IMG/VR virus record: IMGVR_UViG_3300031963_000571
Coordinates: 1 to 33,090 of that record
DNA: 33,090 bases
Direction: 5' to 3' (one strand)
Source of the DNA: a virus
Part shown: positions 22,619 to 31,781 of the stretch, in pieces
How the letters are laid out: every line of letters begins with the position of its first letter
Position numbering within the stretch: the stretch's first letter is position 1
The notes under the pieces: generated by a model
What the model saw: the letters and a program-made list of their open reading frames with translations, nothing else
What the model was told of the DNA's origin: nothing
Databases searched by the model: none
Translations under genes and position numbers: made by a program

Positions 22619-24199
22619 TTAGAAACCTTTGTTTACGAAGAAACTATCTGCGTATTTACAAGTTATTTTATATTTGTTTAATTTTTTATGTTTAACATTT
22701 ATCGTTTCAACTTCTGTTGAAAGAACTTGTATTGGTCTAAGGTCTTTATAATATTTGTCTTGTCTATCTAATGGACTAATAAAATCAGGTTTCATCTCAT
22801 AAACTTGTGGTGAATAAAACAATTCCTCTAACCAATCACCCATACCCTCACTAAGAAAATCACTTTCTAAAACAAATTCCCTTTCAACATCAGTATCGAA
22901 TGTTTTAACTGTTCTACCCATATCCCTATCGGGAGAAGACAAATTGGTTGCATAATATCTATTATCATACGTTTGTCTTGTTATTTTCTTTTTATCTTGT
23001 CTATATTTTGTAAATGTGAAATAGTCAAACCCACCTCTACTGTTTAAGAATGTTAATCTTGTATCTTCAGGTCCACAATTATCATATAGATAGAAGTAGA
23101 ATGTTTCTGATGAAGGTCCTACTGCACCTTCTGATATTCTATTTGTACTATTTGTTGGGTATCCATAACATAGTTCAACTGTGTAATAAGATACTCCTGA
23201 CCAAGCAACCGTTGAAAAGATATTATCAATATCAATTGGTCCACAAGGTAATGCCCATATTTTTAAATTGTCAGTATTACCTGTTGGTGATGCGTATGTT
23301 GTACCACTATAATTAATTTGTTCTTCAATATATCCTACTAATACATTGTCTTCATCATACATTCTAAAAACAACAAAGTCACTTTCCATTACTTGCCTGT
23401 CACCTGTTTGACCGTTCAAGAAATATAATACGTAATTTTCACTTTCTTGTATAGCCTGAATGCGTGGTGACTCAGTTAAAAATCTTGCCGTTTCACTATC
23501 TTGTGGAAGAATTGGTCCATCAATCATAAATTGTGACATAGGACTCAATCTTCTGTTTACGTCTATTGTGTTAATTGTCAACCCCGTACCTACAACTGTT
23601 CCTAACTCTTGGTCAAAATTTGGTAGGTAATATTTCTCATTCATTTGGAATGCACCACCAACATAATTAAAATACTCTCCTGTGTTTGTAAAACCACTTG
23701 CTGTAAATCCTGTTGAAGTTGCACAATAAGGAATATCTGTATAATGTACAACATTATTTGATGGACTACCTGTATATTCTGTTACAACAGTTGAACCTGT
23801 TAAGTATCTATATCCATATTTTAAATTTGTTTTTATAATATTAGGATATGGATTGTTTATGTTTATATCTTCGTTTGTTTGTTGCCAATCACCTAACCAA
23901 TAATTGTTATAGTGTTGTGATTTGACATAGTTTGATAAATACTCATATGGTCTAATATTAAAACGATAGGTGAATGTTGCGCCTGATTGTGTTACATTAT
24001 ATGGGACCAAACTCATTCTACCAACTTGCTCATCGTCACTAAATAAATCCACATCAAGTTCCATAGATGTTTGGTAAGTATTACCAGTTAATACAACCTC
24101 ATAGGTTCCACCTCTTTGGTAAACCATATCAGTTGACCTTCTCAACTGAGTGTTGTTGTTCAAACCATTTGCGTATAATTGTGGGTATCCAAAACTCAT
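22619..24199 (-). CDS. Distal tail / baseplate-like protein
   Basis: A 526-aa beta-rich protein starting MSFGYPQLYANGLNNNTQLR. The C-terminal 170 residues include FLNSRGGFDYFTFTKYRQDK and a DWLEELFYSPQVYEMKPDFI segment, seen in a recurrent tail protein family of Bacteroidetes phages. The middle has several paired Cys residues (YDNCGPED; LPCGPIDI). It is paired with the 1144-aa tail protein (3-base gap) and follows the gp10-like gene by one base. A distal-tail adaptor between tube and hub is a reasonable guess. It could equally be another baseplate component. Confidence 0.55.
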   Translation of the reverse strand: MSFGYPQLYANGLNNNTQLRRSTDMVYQRGGTYEVVLTGNTYQTSMELDVDLFSDDEQVGRMSLVPYNVTQSGATFTYRFNIRPYEYLSNYVKSQHYNNYWLGDWQQTNEDININNPYPNIIKTNLKYGYRYLTGSTVVTEYTGSPSNNVVHYTDIPYCATSTGFTASGFTNTGEYFNYVGGAFQMNEKYYLPNFDQELGTVVGTGLTINTIDVNRRLSPMSQFMIDGPILPQDSETARFLTESPRIQAIQESENYVLYFLNGQTGDRQVMESDFVVFRMYDEDNVLVGYIEEQINYSGTTYASPTGNTDNLKIWALPCGPIDIDNIFSTVAWSGVSYYTVELCYGYPTNSTNRISEGAVGPSSETFYFYLYDNCGPEDTRLTFLNSRGGFDYFTFTKYRQDKKKITRQTYDNRYYATNLSSPDRDMGRTVKTFDTDVEREFVLESDFLSEGMGDWLEELFYSPQVYEMKPDFISPLDRQDKYYKDLRPIQVLSTEVETINVKHKKLNKYKITCKYADSFFVNKGF

Positions 24200-24200
24200 T

Positions 24201-24722
24201 TTATATTCCTTCTAAACTGTTAATCAATTCTTCAAAAGCCTCATTTCCTAATGCCTCGGCAATCCTTGCGTCTGTTTCCAAAAGGTTTACCGCTTTGTCC
24301 AAGAAATTTGATGGTCTTATTCCGAATTTGTTTATATTTGTTCGTATTGCAAAAGCAAAACTTTTTCTACTAATAAATCTACCTTTTTTATCTCTACCTG
24401 TCAATCCTCTATACTTAATCCACTTCATCAATTCATCTAAGAATTGTGATTGTCCACCACCTCCACCACCTCTCCTTACATTATATTGTGGATAAGGTCT
24501 TCTACCATTTTGAACATTAATCCAATAACTCTCCATAAGGATTTGAATTACAGGTCTAACATCTGATGGTATTACATTTACTTGCACACTATTCTTTAAT
24601 CTACCACTGGCTACTTTGTCACTCAATCCTCTGTATTTGGCAAAACCAAAAGGATATACCCTTTCAGATAATACCTTTTGAATTGTATCTTTGATTATTG
24701 GTGCAATTACTTCGTAGTCCAT
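24201..24722 (-). CDS. HK97 gp10-like tail/neck completion protein
   Basis: A 173-aa basic protein. Features include an N-terminal helix (MDYEVIAPIIKDTIQKVLSE), SGRLKNSVQVNVIP near residue 38-50 (the usual strand after a conserved Gly-Arg-Leu), and a poly-Gly loop (RRGGGGGG, 84-91). The C-terminal helices FAFAIRTNINKFGIRPSNFL and DKAVNLLETDARIAEALGNE match the pattern of gp10-type completion proteins. Such proteins join head neck to tail. It starts in a TAATG overlap with the 1241-aa fibre gene, and one base separates it from the next gene. Role moderately supported. Confidence 0.6.
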   Translation of the reverse strand: MDYEVIAPIIKDTIQKVLSERVYPFGFAKYRGLSDKVASGRLKNSVQVNVIPSDVRPVIQILMESYWINVQNGRRPYPQYNVRRGGGGGGQSQFLDELMKWIKYRGLTGRDKKGRFISRKSFAFAIRTNINKFGIRPSNFLDKAVNLLETDARIAEALGNEAFEELINSLEGI

Positions 24723-27700
24723 TATCTAACTTGTGTTATTGTTGTTATTACTGATGGTATTGCTGGTAAGTTTCCTGTTGCAGCTTCACCTAATAATCTT
24801 GCGTGACCAGCGTTATTCTGCCAAGCAACCTCATAATAATCACCAACAGATGCTGTTTCAAGAATATTAACCGTCATAACTTGTGATGTATTATTTGGCA
24901 TCGTTACTTTTGTGTTTGAGTTTGCGATGTTTGTACCATTCTTTTTAAACCAAGCCCATCCTGTGTCTGCACCTGATGCACAATCCCATTGTGCTGAGAA
25001 TTGAATGTTATACACACCAGCAGTTGGTATCGTTAATCTTGAACCACTTACCAATGTTATACCGTTAACACTTCCTGATATATCATATGATATTGAACCA
25101 GATACACCTGATGCCGCGGTTAATGTTCCTGTTTGTGCAAATTGTCCTTGACTGAATAATACTGCTGCTACGTCACTAAATGCTGCTTTAGTTAATGTAC
25201 CTGTACTATCTGTTGTTACAACAAATGAACCTGTTGATGTTGATAAACTTGATACTGTTAATGAACCAGTTACTTGTGTATCGTCACCAATTTGTAATGG
25301 GTCTGTTCCTTGTTTATGGAATATTCTTGATGATGCTTGTGTTCCTAATTCAAATTTATCACTGAATATTGAACCTGATGAGTATGAAGTAGAACCTAAT
25401 AATATATTTGCTGAACCACCTGCTTGTCCACCGTGTGAACCAATAAAGATGTTTCCACTACCTGATATAAAGTCATCACCAGCACCTTGAATAATAACGT
25501 TGTTAGAACCTGTTGCAAATGGTGTAAAGAAACCATTGAAAATCATATTCTTTTCAGAACTTCCAAAGAAACCATTATCAACACCTGCAGCATTACCTAC
25601 AACAGTATTATAATTTGATGAATTTCTATACAACCAGTTACCACCATTTGTTATAACAATTTTACCGATATTATCAGTTTCATTTAATCTTACACTAAAT
25701 GAACCAGATACTTTTAATTGTCCTTCTATTTGTTGGTTAGCAAGTTGTGAACCTGTTGTAATTACATAATTTGGTAGGTTAAAGTTTTGTGCAAATGACG
25801 CAGATAATGCGTTTGTTGCAAATGATGCGGTTCCTTGTAGTGAACCTGTAAAGTCAGTTGCGGTAACCGAACCTGTAATTATTGTGTTACCTTTAACATC
25901 TAATGAACCACTCACACCAACCAATGAACCTGTTGTTACATATAAACCTGTTCTTCTGTTTGATGTACCAGTACCTGTACCAACGGCAAATACAATATCA
26001 TTTGTTTGTGACAAAGAACCCGTATCATTAAATCTTCCAACAAATGCAGAACCACCTGTTAATACGGGTGCATTTGCATTAATAACCAATCCACGACCAT
26101 ACAACAATGTTGCTGCGATACTACTGTTATTACTTCCTGATACTATTGAATTTATTGAATTTTGGTAACCACCAAAGAAACTATCACCTATTGCCCTTGC
26201 ACCACCAGCAGTAGAACCTGATAGGGTAACATAATTTTGTTGACCCATTATAAAGTTTCTATTAAATGATGGTGTGTTATTTCCTGCACCTGCATTATGA
26301 AAATAATTATCAATACCGTTTGAAGCACCCGCAAAGTTATTATTGAGTGCGTTTACTACTGATGATGTATAGTTGTATATAAATTGTTGTGCACCATTAA
26401 CAATATTATTATTAAATGTTTGTTGTGCTACGCCTTGTGAACCAGTGTGTTGAAAAAGCATTGAACCTACAATAACATTTGAGTTTGCACTTAGTGAACC
26501 ACTAACCATATTCACATCAACTGTACCAGCAATATAGTTAGTAAATAATGCGGGGTTCGGTAAAGAACCTGATGTAAATCTCAAAGTTACTTGTCCATTA
26601 AAAATATTACTATTGGTTGTTGGTCTATAAACAGATGATGTTGTAATTAATGGTATTACATTAACCATATTATTATTACCACCGATATATCCAAGTGTTC
26701 CTTGTGCAATTGTATTAGTTCTATTTGAGTTGAATAAAATGTTATTTGAACCAGATAATAGAATAGAACCTGTTAGTCCTGCTGTTAAAGAACCTTGTTG
26801 TGTTGCACCTGCAGTTGTTGCAAATATAAAGTTTGATTGTGATACAGGTAAAGAAGATGTTATAAATTGACCTGGCTGAACAGATGCATTAATGGTTGAT
26901 GGTAATGAGTACATCAACAAATTACTTCTTAATGTTTCAGAACCACTTACAACTAATGAACCACTAATACCAACATTCCCAATTACACTATGTGTTGAAC
27001 CTGATACATTTAAACTACCTGTAATATCTACACCATTCTTAAATGATGTTTTAGGTAATAAAGTAGCAAAACTTGAACTAATATCTAATAAGTGAAAGTT
27101 GCCAGGGTCTTGAACAATACCAAACTCACCACCTACTTTTCTACTTAATCTGTAATACGCACCATCAAGTCCATCCCCAATATTGAAATTGATTTGTGAA
27201 CCCGACTTAATAAAACTATCTGCGTTATATTGTATATTACCATTATATGTTGTTTGACCATCAAATGTACTATTACCACCAACATTTAAAGATTGTGTAA
27301 CATTTAAGTTGGTTTCAATATTTTGTTGACCTGTAAATGTATTTGAACCTGTTGTGGCAAAGTAACTTACATCTGGCATTGGTGCAAATGATGCAGATAA
27401 TGCGTTGGTTGCATATGATGCAGTTCCTTCTAATGAACCTGTGATACCATCTGTTACATCTACACTACCTGTAACTACAACTGATGAACCACTAAATCTT
27501 GCTAATGGACTATATACATTTAAGTTACCTGTGGTAATATCAACATTACCATTTAATAATGTACTACCTGTTACATTTAAAGGACCATTCGGTAAATTAA
27601 CCGTACCATATAATGTTTGTGTATCACCCGCTTCATCACCAAGTATGTTACTACCAGATGAGAATATAACAGATGATGTTTGATATATTGTTTCTAAATA

Positions 27701-28447
27701 AGTAATTGATGCTGATAGTGCTGTAATTTCACCTGTCACATTTAAACTACCTGTAATTTCAACAGGGATATTTTTGTCACCACTATCGTTATTGTATATT
27801 CTTACTTTCTTACTTACACCACTTGTGTTTGATTTAATATCAACAAAATTTGTAGCATTTAAATTTAACGCTGATTGACCTTGAACAAATGATGTATAAA
27901 CCCCATTACCAGCGTTTACTTCTTGTGTAGATGTAATAGAACCAGTTACAATTAGGTTACCATTTATTCTTTGTTGACCCACAAAGTTATTTGACCCTGT
28001 GGTTGCGTAACTACCTGTTTTAGATATTAGGTCATTAACCTTGGTGTCATTACTACTTGTGTAAGCGTTAAATGAAGATGTTAATGTATATGAGTTTAGT
28101 GAACTTGTGGTTGCAAGTCCATTAATTTGATTTTGTAAACTTCCTGTTTCAATCTCTAACGCATCAACTCTACTATCTATTGAACTTGTAAAACTGTTCA
28201 TAGAAGAAGTAAATGCATTGAATGATGATGTGGTTACAAGTGAACCCGTATCAACAGAAATAGGTTGACCATTAACAGTTAAAGAACCTGTAATGTTAAC
28301 CTGTGTTTGACTTATTTGTAATGCAGTGTTTCCACCAAGACCATCCGTTACATATTGTAATGAATTGGTAACCCCTGTAAATGGGTTTTCAAGGTTTAAT
28401 AGACCTTGGTAAGATTGTGATACATATTGATTGGTGAGTTGACCCAT
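24722..28447 (-). CDS. Long tail fibre with repeated TGS beta motifs and C1q-like tip
   Basis: A 1241-aa, Ser/Thr/Asn/Gly-rich protein with no cysteine clusters. Residues 1-500 carry repeating NVTGSL/VTGSI turns, with two copies of a conserved unit (LEGTASYATNALSASFA near 340 and LQGTASFATNALSASFA near 880). Residues 500-860 are an Asn-rich beta-helix-like shaft (NNILFNSNRTNTIAQGTLGY). The last 150 residues (FAQTGTLTAASGVSGSISYD, then RLTIPTAGVYNIQFSAQW) match C1q/TNF-like jelly-roll tips that trimerise and bind receptors. It is the main receptor-binding candidate. The low-complexity DNA (many AACCTGT words) invites recombination between copies. It lies between the duplicated terminator-like gene and the gp10-like gene. 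Confidence 0.75.
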   Translation of the reverse strand: MGQLTNQYVSQSYQGLLNLENPFTGVTNSLQYVTDGLGGNTALQISQTQVNITGSLTVNGQPISVDTGSLVTTSSFNAFTSSMNSFTSSIDSRVDALEIETGSLQNQINGLATTSSLNSYTLTSSFNAYTSSNDTKVNDLISKTGSYATTGSNNFVGQQRINGNLIVTGSITSTQEVNAGNGVYTSFVQGQSALNLNATNFVDIKSNTSGVSKKVRIYNNDSGDKNIPVEITGSLNVTGEITALSASITYLETIYQTSSVIFSSGSNILGDEAGDTQTLYGTVNLPNGPLNVTGSTLLNGNVDITTGNLNVYSPLARFSGSSVVVTGSVDVTDGITGSLEGTASYATNALSASFAPMPDVSYFATTGSNTFTGQQNIETNLNVTQSLNVGGNSTFDGQTTYNGNIQYNADSFIKSGSQINFNIGDGLDGAYYRLSRKVGGEFGIVQDPGNFHLLDISSSFATLLPKTSFKNGVDITGSLNVSGSTHSVIGNVGISGSLVVSGSETLRSNLLMYSLPSTINASVQPGQFITSSLPVSQSNFIFATTAGATQQGSLTAGLTGSILLSGSNNILFNSNRTNTIAQGTLGYIGGNNNMVNVIPLITTSSVYRPTTNSNIFNGQVTLRFTSGSLPNPALFTNYIAGTVDVNMVSGSLSANSNVIVGSMLFQHTGSQGVAQQTFNNNIVNGAQQFIYNYTSSVVNALNNNFAGASNGIDNYFHNAGAGNNTPSFNRNFIMGQQNYVTLSGSTAGGARAIGDSFFGGYQNSINSIVSGSNNSSIAATLLYGRGLVINANAPVLTGGSAFVGRFNDTGSLSQTNDIVFAVGTGTGTSNRRTGLYVTTGSLVGVSGSLDVKGNTIITGSVTATDFTGSLQGTASFATNALSASFAQNFNLPNYVITTGSQLANQQIEGQLKVSGSFSVRLNETDNIGKIVITNGGNWLYRNSSNYNTVVGNAAGVDNGFFGSSEKNMIFNGFFTPFATGSNNVIIQGAGDDFISGSGNIFIGSHGGQAGGSANILLGSTSYSSGSIFSDKFELGTQASSRIFHKQGTDPLQIGDDTQVTGSLTVSSLSTSTGSFVVTTDSTGTLTKAAFSDVAAVLFSQGQFAQTGTLTAASGVSGSISYDISGSVNGITLVSGSRLTIPTAGVYNIQFSAQWDCASGADTGWAWFKKNGTNIANSNTKVTMPNNTSQVMTVNILETASVGDYYEVAWQNNAGHARLLGEAATGNLPAIPSVITTITQVR

Positions 28448-28468
28448 AATAATATAATAATTTTTGTG

Positions 28469-29470
28469 TTATACATTTTTCCAGTCAGTAGATATTGTGT
28501 TCCATAATTCTGCCAGTTCATACCACTTCTTATTTACAAATGGTCTTTCAGGAACGTTACATCTATTGTAGTCAAATGGTTGTGTGATTGTTAAGTTCAT
28601 AGTCCATCCCGCCAATACATCCTCAAATCTTTCCAAAAATGGTTCTACAGTAGCATCCCACTCACTTTCATACTCAGATAAATACAAGAAAGTGAACACA
28701 TCTTTAATTATTTCAAGTGTGTCATTCATCACATCTCTTTGATTTGAGTAGTCATCTTTTAATCTGTCTGCTACAATAACTTGGAAGTTATATGTTAATT
28801 GCATTCGGTCTAATACCGTATCGTTAGGAATTATATATAATTTTGTATATACAGGACTTTGTTTTGTCTGTGTGTCCATTGTCAATTGGGTAAGGTCCCC
28901 AAATCCAAATGAATTTATTTGTTCGTGTGCTATTGATAAATCTCTTAAATCTTGAATGATTTGTTGATAGGTAACTCTATTAACACTTCTTGGAATAGAA
29001 AACCCTTCAATCGGTAAAACACACGTATTATAATCAAAAGGTTGTTCTATAGTTATGTTCATCGTCCACCCACCCAAAACTGTTTCAAACCTTTCAAGGA
29101 AAGGAGTGACGTTTGGACTCCATAATGGGGTATAATCAATTGAGAAACCACCCCAAGTTGCCGTATAAGATTGGTATAATATGGTGAAAATATCCTTACA
29201 AATCTCCAAAGTATCACTCATCACATCCTCTTGATTGGATAAATCCTCATTAACTTGGTCCAATATTATAATTGAAAAGTTATATAACAATCTATTTTGT
29301 GCAAGTTGAACCTGACCAGGTACTACATACATCTTGGTATATACTGGTTCTTGTTTGGTTTCTATATCCATAGTGATTTGTGTCAAATCACCATAACCAA
29401 AAGAATTTATTTGGTTGTGATAATATGCAATACCACTTAAATCTTGGATAATTTGTTTATATGTTACCAT
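28469..29470 (-). CDS. Tandemly duplicated tail-terminator-like protein
   Basis: A 333-aa protein made of two copies of one domain (residues 2-154 and 166-308) plus a short C-terminal tail. Matching blocks include TYKQIIQDL/TYQQIIQDL, INSFGYGDLTQITMD/INSFGFGDLTQLTMD, PVYTKMYVVP/PVYTKLYIIP and TPFLERFETVLGGWTMNITI/EPFLERFEDVLAGWTMNLTI. Single-domain proteins with this pattern are common in Bacteroidetes siphophages as the small neck or tail-terminator component, so the role is inferred. A fused pair could assemble as a trimer of dimers in place of a hexamer. No other duplicated gene was noticed. Confidence 0.65.
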   Translation of the reverse strand: MVTYKQIIQDLSGIAYYHNQINSFGYGDLTQITMDIETKQEPVYTKMYVVPGQVQLAQNRLLYNFSIIILDQVNEDLSNQEDVMSDTLEICKDIFTILYQSYTATWGGFSIDYTPLWSPNVTPFLERFETVLGGWTMNITIEQPFDYNTCVLPIEGFSIPRSVNRVTYQQIIQDLRDLSIAHEQINSFGFGDLTQLTMDTQTKQSPVYTKLYIIPNDTVLDRMQLTYNFQVIVADRLKDDYSNQRDVMNDTLEIIKDVFTFLYLSEYESEWDATVEPFLERFEDVLAGWTMNLTITQPFDYNRCNVPERPFVNKKWYELAELWNTISTDWKNV

Positions 29471-29486
29471 ATATAATAAATATAAA

Positions 29487-30304
29487 TTAAATAGTTTTAG
29501 ATTGTTTTTTCTGTAATTTTATTTGTTCCCTATCATAATCCAACAGAAAAGACAATTGGTTTAATACTGTCATCAACTTTTCTTCGTAGATAAGTTTGTG
29601 TTTCGCAAAATCGTTTCCAGCAATTCTGTTGAGGATAAGGAACCATCCATACGTTTTTTGAAAATTGCTGCGAATATCCATTTCCTCATCACCCACATTA
29701 GTTTCATCTTCATCCATATTGAGAGAGTCGGAATCGAAGATAGATGGGAATAACTTAAAAATCTGTTTGCGTAGTTGATAAAAAAAAACTGTGCTCCAAG
29801 TATATACTTCACATCTAATTTCTTTTTGAACAGTTCCGCCCGTTCCTTCATCGTTTCCACGTTATACTTTTCTATCTTATAATCGTGTTCTGATTTTTCT
29901 TCTATGATTGGTCTATACATTACTGCTGCAAGAATGTGTAGTAACCCTAATAGTTCATCGGCTTTCTTTGTTGAGATAGTATCTAAATCCACAAACTCAG
30001 CAAAGGTTAGTTCCTTCCAATTTGGGAAGAACCCATAATTAACACCATCCAATTCAAATCGGTCAATAAACTTTGGTTTCTCCAAAGGTATATGTGACAT
30101 AATGTATGCAGCAATATATGATACTTGTTCATAATCTGCTTCCAATAGTTCCTCTAATGGTGCGTCTGTAATTATGTTTATAATCTTTGCGGCAAAGTAG
30201 TCATCACTAAATAAATCTTTGACCTTATAAATTTTTGAATAACTTTCTATAGATATAAAATCTGGTATTTGATATTCCTTTTCTTGTAATTTGAATTTTA
30301 TCAT
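29487..30304 (-). CDS. Tail-assembly chaperone-like protein, long form by -1 frameshift
   Basis: A -1 shift at the T9 run (29788-29780) joins the first 175 residues of the frame starting at ATG 30304 to 97 residues in the -1 frame, ending at 29487: 272 aa. After the shift the product reads YQLRKQIFKLFPSIFDSDSL and goes on to an acidic, natural-looking tail (NMDEDETNVGDEEMDIRSNF) and a helical end. A programmed -1 slip on T TTT TTT resembles the G/GT-type chaperones of tailed phages. The N-terminal pattern (LLHILAAVMYRPIIEEKSEH, then YILGAQFFF) resembles chaperone-like tail proteins. The alternative is a homopolymer sequencing error in one continuous gene. Confidence 0.6.
29573..30304 (-). CDS. 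Tail-assembly chaperone-like protein, unshifted frame
   Basis: A 243-aa frame starting MIKFKLQEKEYQIPDFISIE with a 4-nt ATGA overlap with terminase. Residues 1-175 are shared with the long form. Residues 176-243 (INYANRFLSYSHLSSIPTLS and onward) are read in a frame whose composition (WMKMKLMWVMRKW) looks less natural than the -1 frame over the same DNA. Either both forms are made from a slippery site, or the unshifted tail is a by-product. Unlike in most siphophages the gene is not beside the tape measure, which lies about 14 kb away. Confidence 0.6.
   Translation of the reverse strand: MIKFKLQEKEYQIPDFISIESYSKIYKVKDLFSDDYFAAKIINIITDAPLEELLEADYEQVSYIAAYIMSHIPLEKPKFIDRFELDGVNYGFFPNWKELTFAEFVDLDTISTKKADELLGLLHILAAVMYRPIIEEKSEHDYKIEKYNVETMKERAELFKKKLDVKYILGAQFFFINYANRFLSYSHLSSIPTLSIWMKMKLMWVMRKWIFAAIFKKRMDGSLSSTELLETILRNTNLSTKKS
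29780..29788 (-). other. T9 slippery run
   Basis: Nine T residues on the minus strand, read as TTT TTT TTT (three Phe, residues 173-175). They allow a -1 slip to TTT TAT CAA. No stop intervenes in either frame for 68 and 97 codons respectively. No clear downstream pseudoknot was identified by eye. Confidence 0.65.
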
Positions 30305-31629
30305 AATTGCATTATTGCGTATCTACCCGTTGTTTTTTGGGTTTTTATTTCAGGTAACATTCTCATCATTAGTGCGTCTGAAAGGTCAGGTGATTTACCT
30401 AACAATCTTTTCATATCCTCTTTTGATTGGACCGCTACCTTATTATCTTTATCTACATCTTTTAATTTAACACTTAGTAGTTCCTGTGTCAAGTCATCTA
30501 TTACTGCTGGTTCTAATATATTCAAACTAATCTTTCCTTCTCTAAACATATCAGATAGTTTGACATAACATTGTGATTTTAGATTTGAGAAGTTCTGTCC
30601 GTGTAATGGTGATGAGTTATTCACAAAATTTGTTGCTCTTAGAATATCTGCAGTTCCGCCCCCAACACCGTCTGAGTCCACGATACAATTATTTGGATGT
30701 ATCCCGTGAGACCTCATTAGGTCCTGTATATTGGACGATAATTCTGTGGTTGATAGTTTCCTATACACCTTACAATCTATTAGAACCAGTCCTACCCAAA
30801 TCATCACCACAGACCTATCATCACCAAACCTTGCTACGTCAATCGTCATATACTTTTTATCCTGTGTATTTGGTGTATGTTTAAATACTGAATTACTAAT
30901 CTCGTCAAACTTGAATAGACTATCACTCTCATCAAGATAATCCCAATCACCTTCCAATAATCTTCTTCTTTGTTGTGGAGGTAATTCCTTTAACATATCA
31001 AGATAAGATGGTGGTAAGTGTGGATTGTCCATCGGTAAGGATGGAATAAAGACCTTATTATCTTCTAATTTGTTTTGTGTGAATGGTAAATAAAAATCCT
31101 TCTTAATCCAATTGTTAGAAGGGTTACACGTCATCAGTACCTTTGGTATAAAATTATATTCTTTTAGTTTATATCTGATACGTGATTTAACTATGTTGTA
31201 TGCAAGAGATGTTATTTGTGAACTTTCATCTATGAATGCTGCAGATATTTCTAACGAACCTAAACTGTCATAGTTAGGGTCACTTGGGTTGTAGGCTAAG
31301 TCCTTGAATATAATTTCTGATTTGTTATAGAATGTTAATACATTTGACTGACCATTGTAATTGAAATGTTCACCACTCTTTAATCCCATAGTACTGAGTA
31401 AGTCAAAGAGAGTATTGAGTGTTGTTAATCTAAGTTGTGTTAATACGGCACGACCTATTAAACATCTGATACCTGTGTATTTTAAACATAGGGTTACAAT
31501 CCATAATGCACCAAGCCAACTCTTTCCACCACCAGCTGACCCACCAAATAATACCACATTGGTCTTATCATCGGTTAGATACTTCCACGCTTCACTCTGT
31601 CTCTTGGTCGGAGATATTGTTATTTCCAT
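30301..31629 (-). CDS. terL: Terminase large subunit
   Basis: A 442-aa DNA-packaging motor and nuclease. Walker A GGSAGGGKS at residues 29-37, Walker B with acidic pair AAFIDES at 130-136, and an ATPase coupling segment LMTCNPSNNW. The RNase-H-like nuclease has MTIDVARFGDD (261-271), CIVDSDGVGGG (315-325) and PDLSDAL (419-425), supplying the three acidic sites. ATG 31629 is preferred over an upstream TTG (31647) since it opens the conserved MEITISPTKRQSEAW lead. It overlaps the 62-aa gene by 38 nt and the next gene by 4 nt. Length and motifs are normal and intact. Confidence 0.93.
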   Translation of the reverse strand: MEITISPTKRQSEAWKYLTDDKTNVVLFGGSAGGGKSWLGALWIVTLCLKYTGIRCLIGRAVLTQLRLTTLNTLFDLLSTMGLKSGEHFNYNGQSNVLTFYNKSEIIFKDLAYNPSDPNYDSLGSLEISAAFIDESSQITSLAYNIVKSRIRYKLKEYNFIPKVLMTCNPSNNWIKKDFYLPFTQNKLEDNKVFIPSLPMDNPHLPPSYLDMLKELPPQQRRRLLEGDWDYLDESDSLFKFDEISNSVFKHTPNTQDKKYMTIDVARFGDDRSVVMIWVGLVLIDCKVYRKLSTTELSSNIQDLMRSHGIHPNNCIVDSDGVGGGTADILRATNFVNNSSPLHGQNFSNLKSQCYVKLSDMFREGKISLNILEPAVIDDLTQELLSVKLKDVDKDNKVAVQSKEDMKRLLGKSPDLSDALMMRMLPEIKTQKTTGRYAIMQL

Positions 31630-31780
31630 TTCTGAATTGATTGGCAAGTTCCTCAGCGTGTTTATTCATTAACATAGAATGAAGTTCATCAACACTTTGT
31701 GGAACCCTTATCTCCTGTTGTACAGGTTCTGGTTTTAGTTCTGCTTGAACGTTCTTTGGTTTCTTACAATTACATCCCAT
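31592..31780 (-). CDS. Small Cys-motif protein (62 aa)
   Basis: Starts MGCNCKKPKNVQAELKPEPV: a CxC pair at the extreme N-terminus followed by lysines, then a Pro/Glu-rich linker and a helical C-terminus. Short proteins opening MGC(N/G)CKK recur near terminase genes in Bacteroidetes phages. Function unknown. No signal peptide follows the cysteines, so it is not a lipoprotein. It overlaps the terminase start by 38 nt and sits one base after the methyltransferase stop. It recalls the CxxC-Lys segment of the junction-spanning protein. Confidence 0.7.
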   Translation of the reverse strand: MGCNCKKPKNVQAELKPEPVQQEIRVPQSVDELHSMLMNKHAEELANQFRNGNNNISDQETE

Positions 31781-31781
31781 A

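Noticed and set aside
24067-24495. 142-codon plus-strand frame across two tail genes
   Set aside because: It lies antisense to two well-supported genes, crosses their boundary and has a shadow-like composition.
24722-28447. Diversity-generating retroelement acting on the long fibre
   Set aside because: No reverse transcriptase gene and no template/variable repeat pair with adenine-biased differences was seen. The repeats are ordinary shaft motifs.
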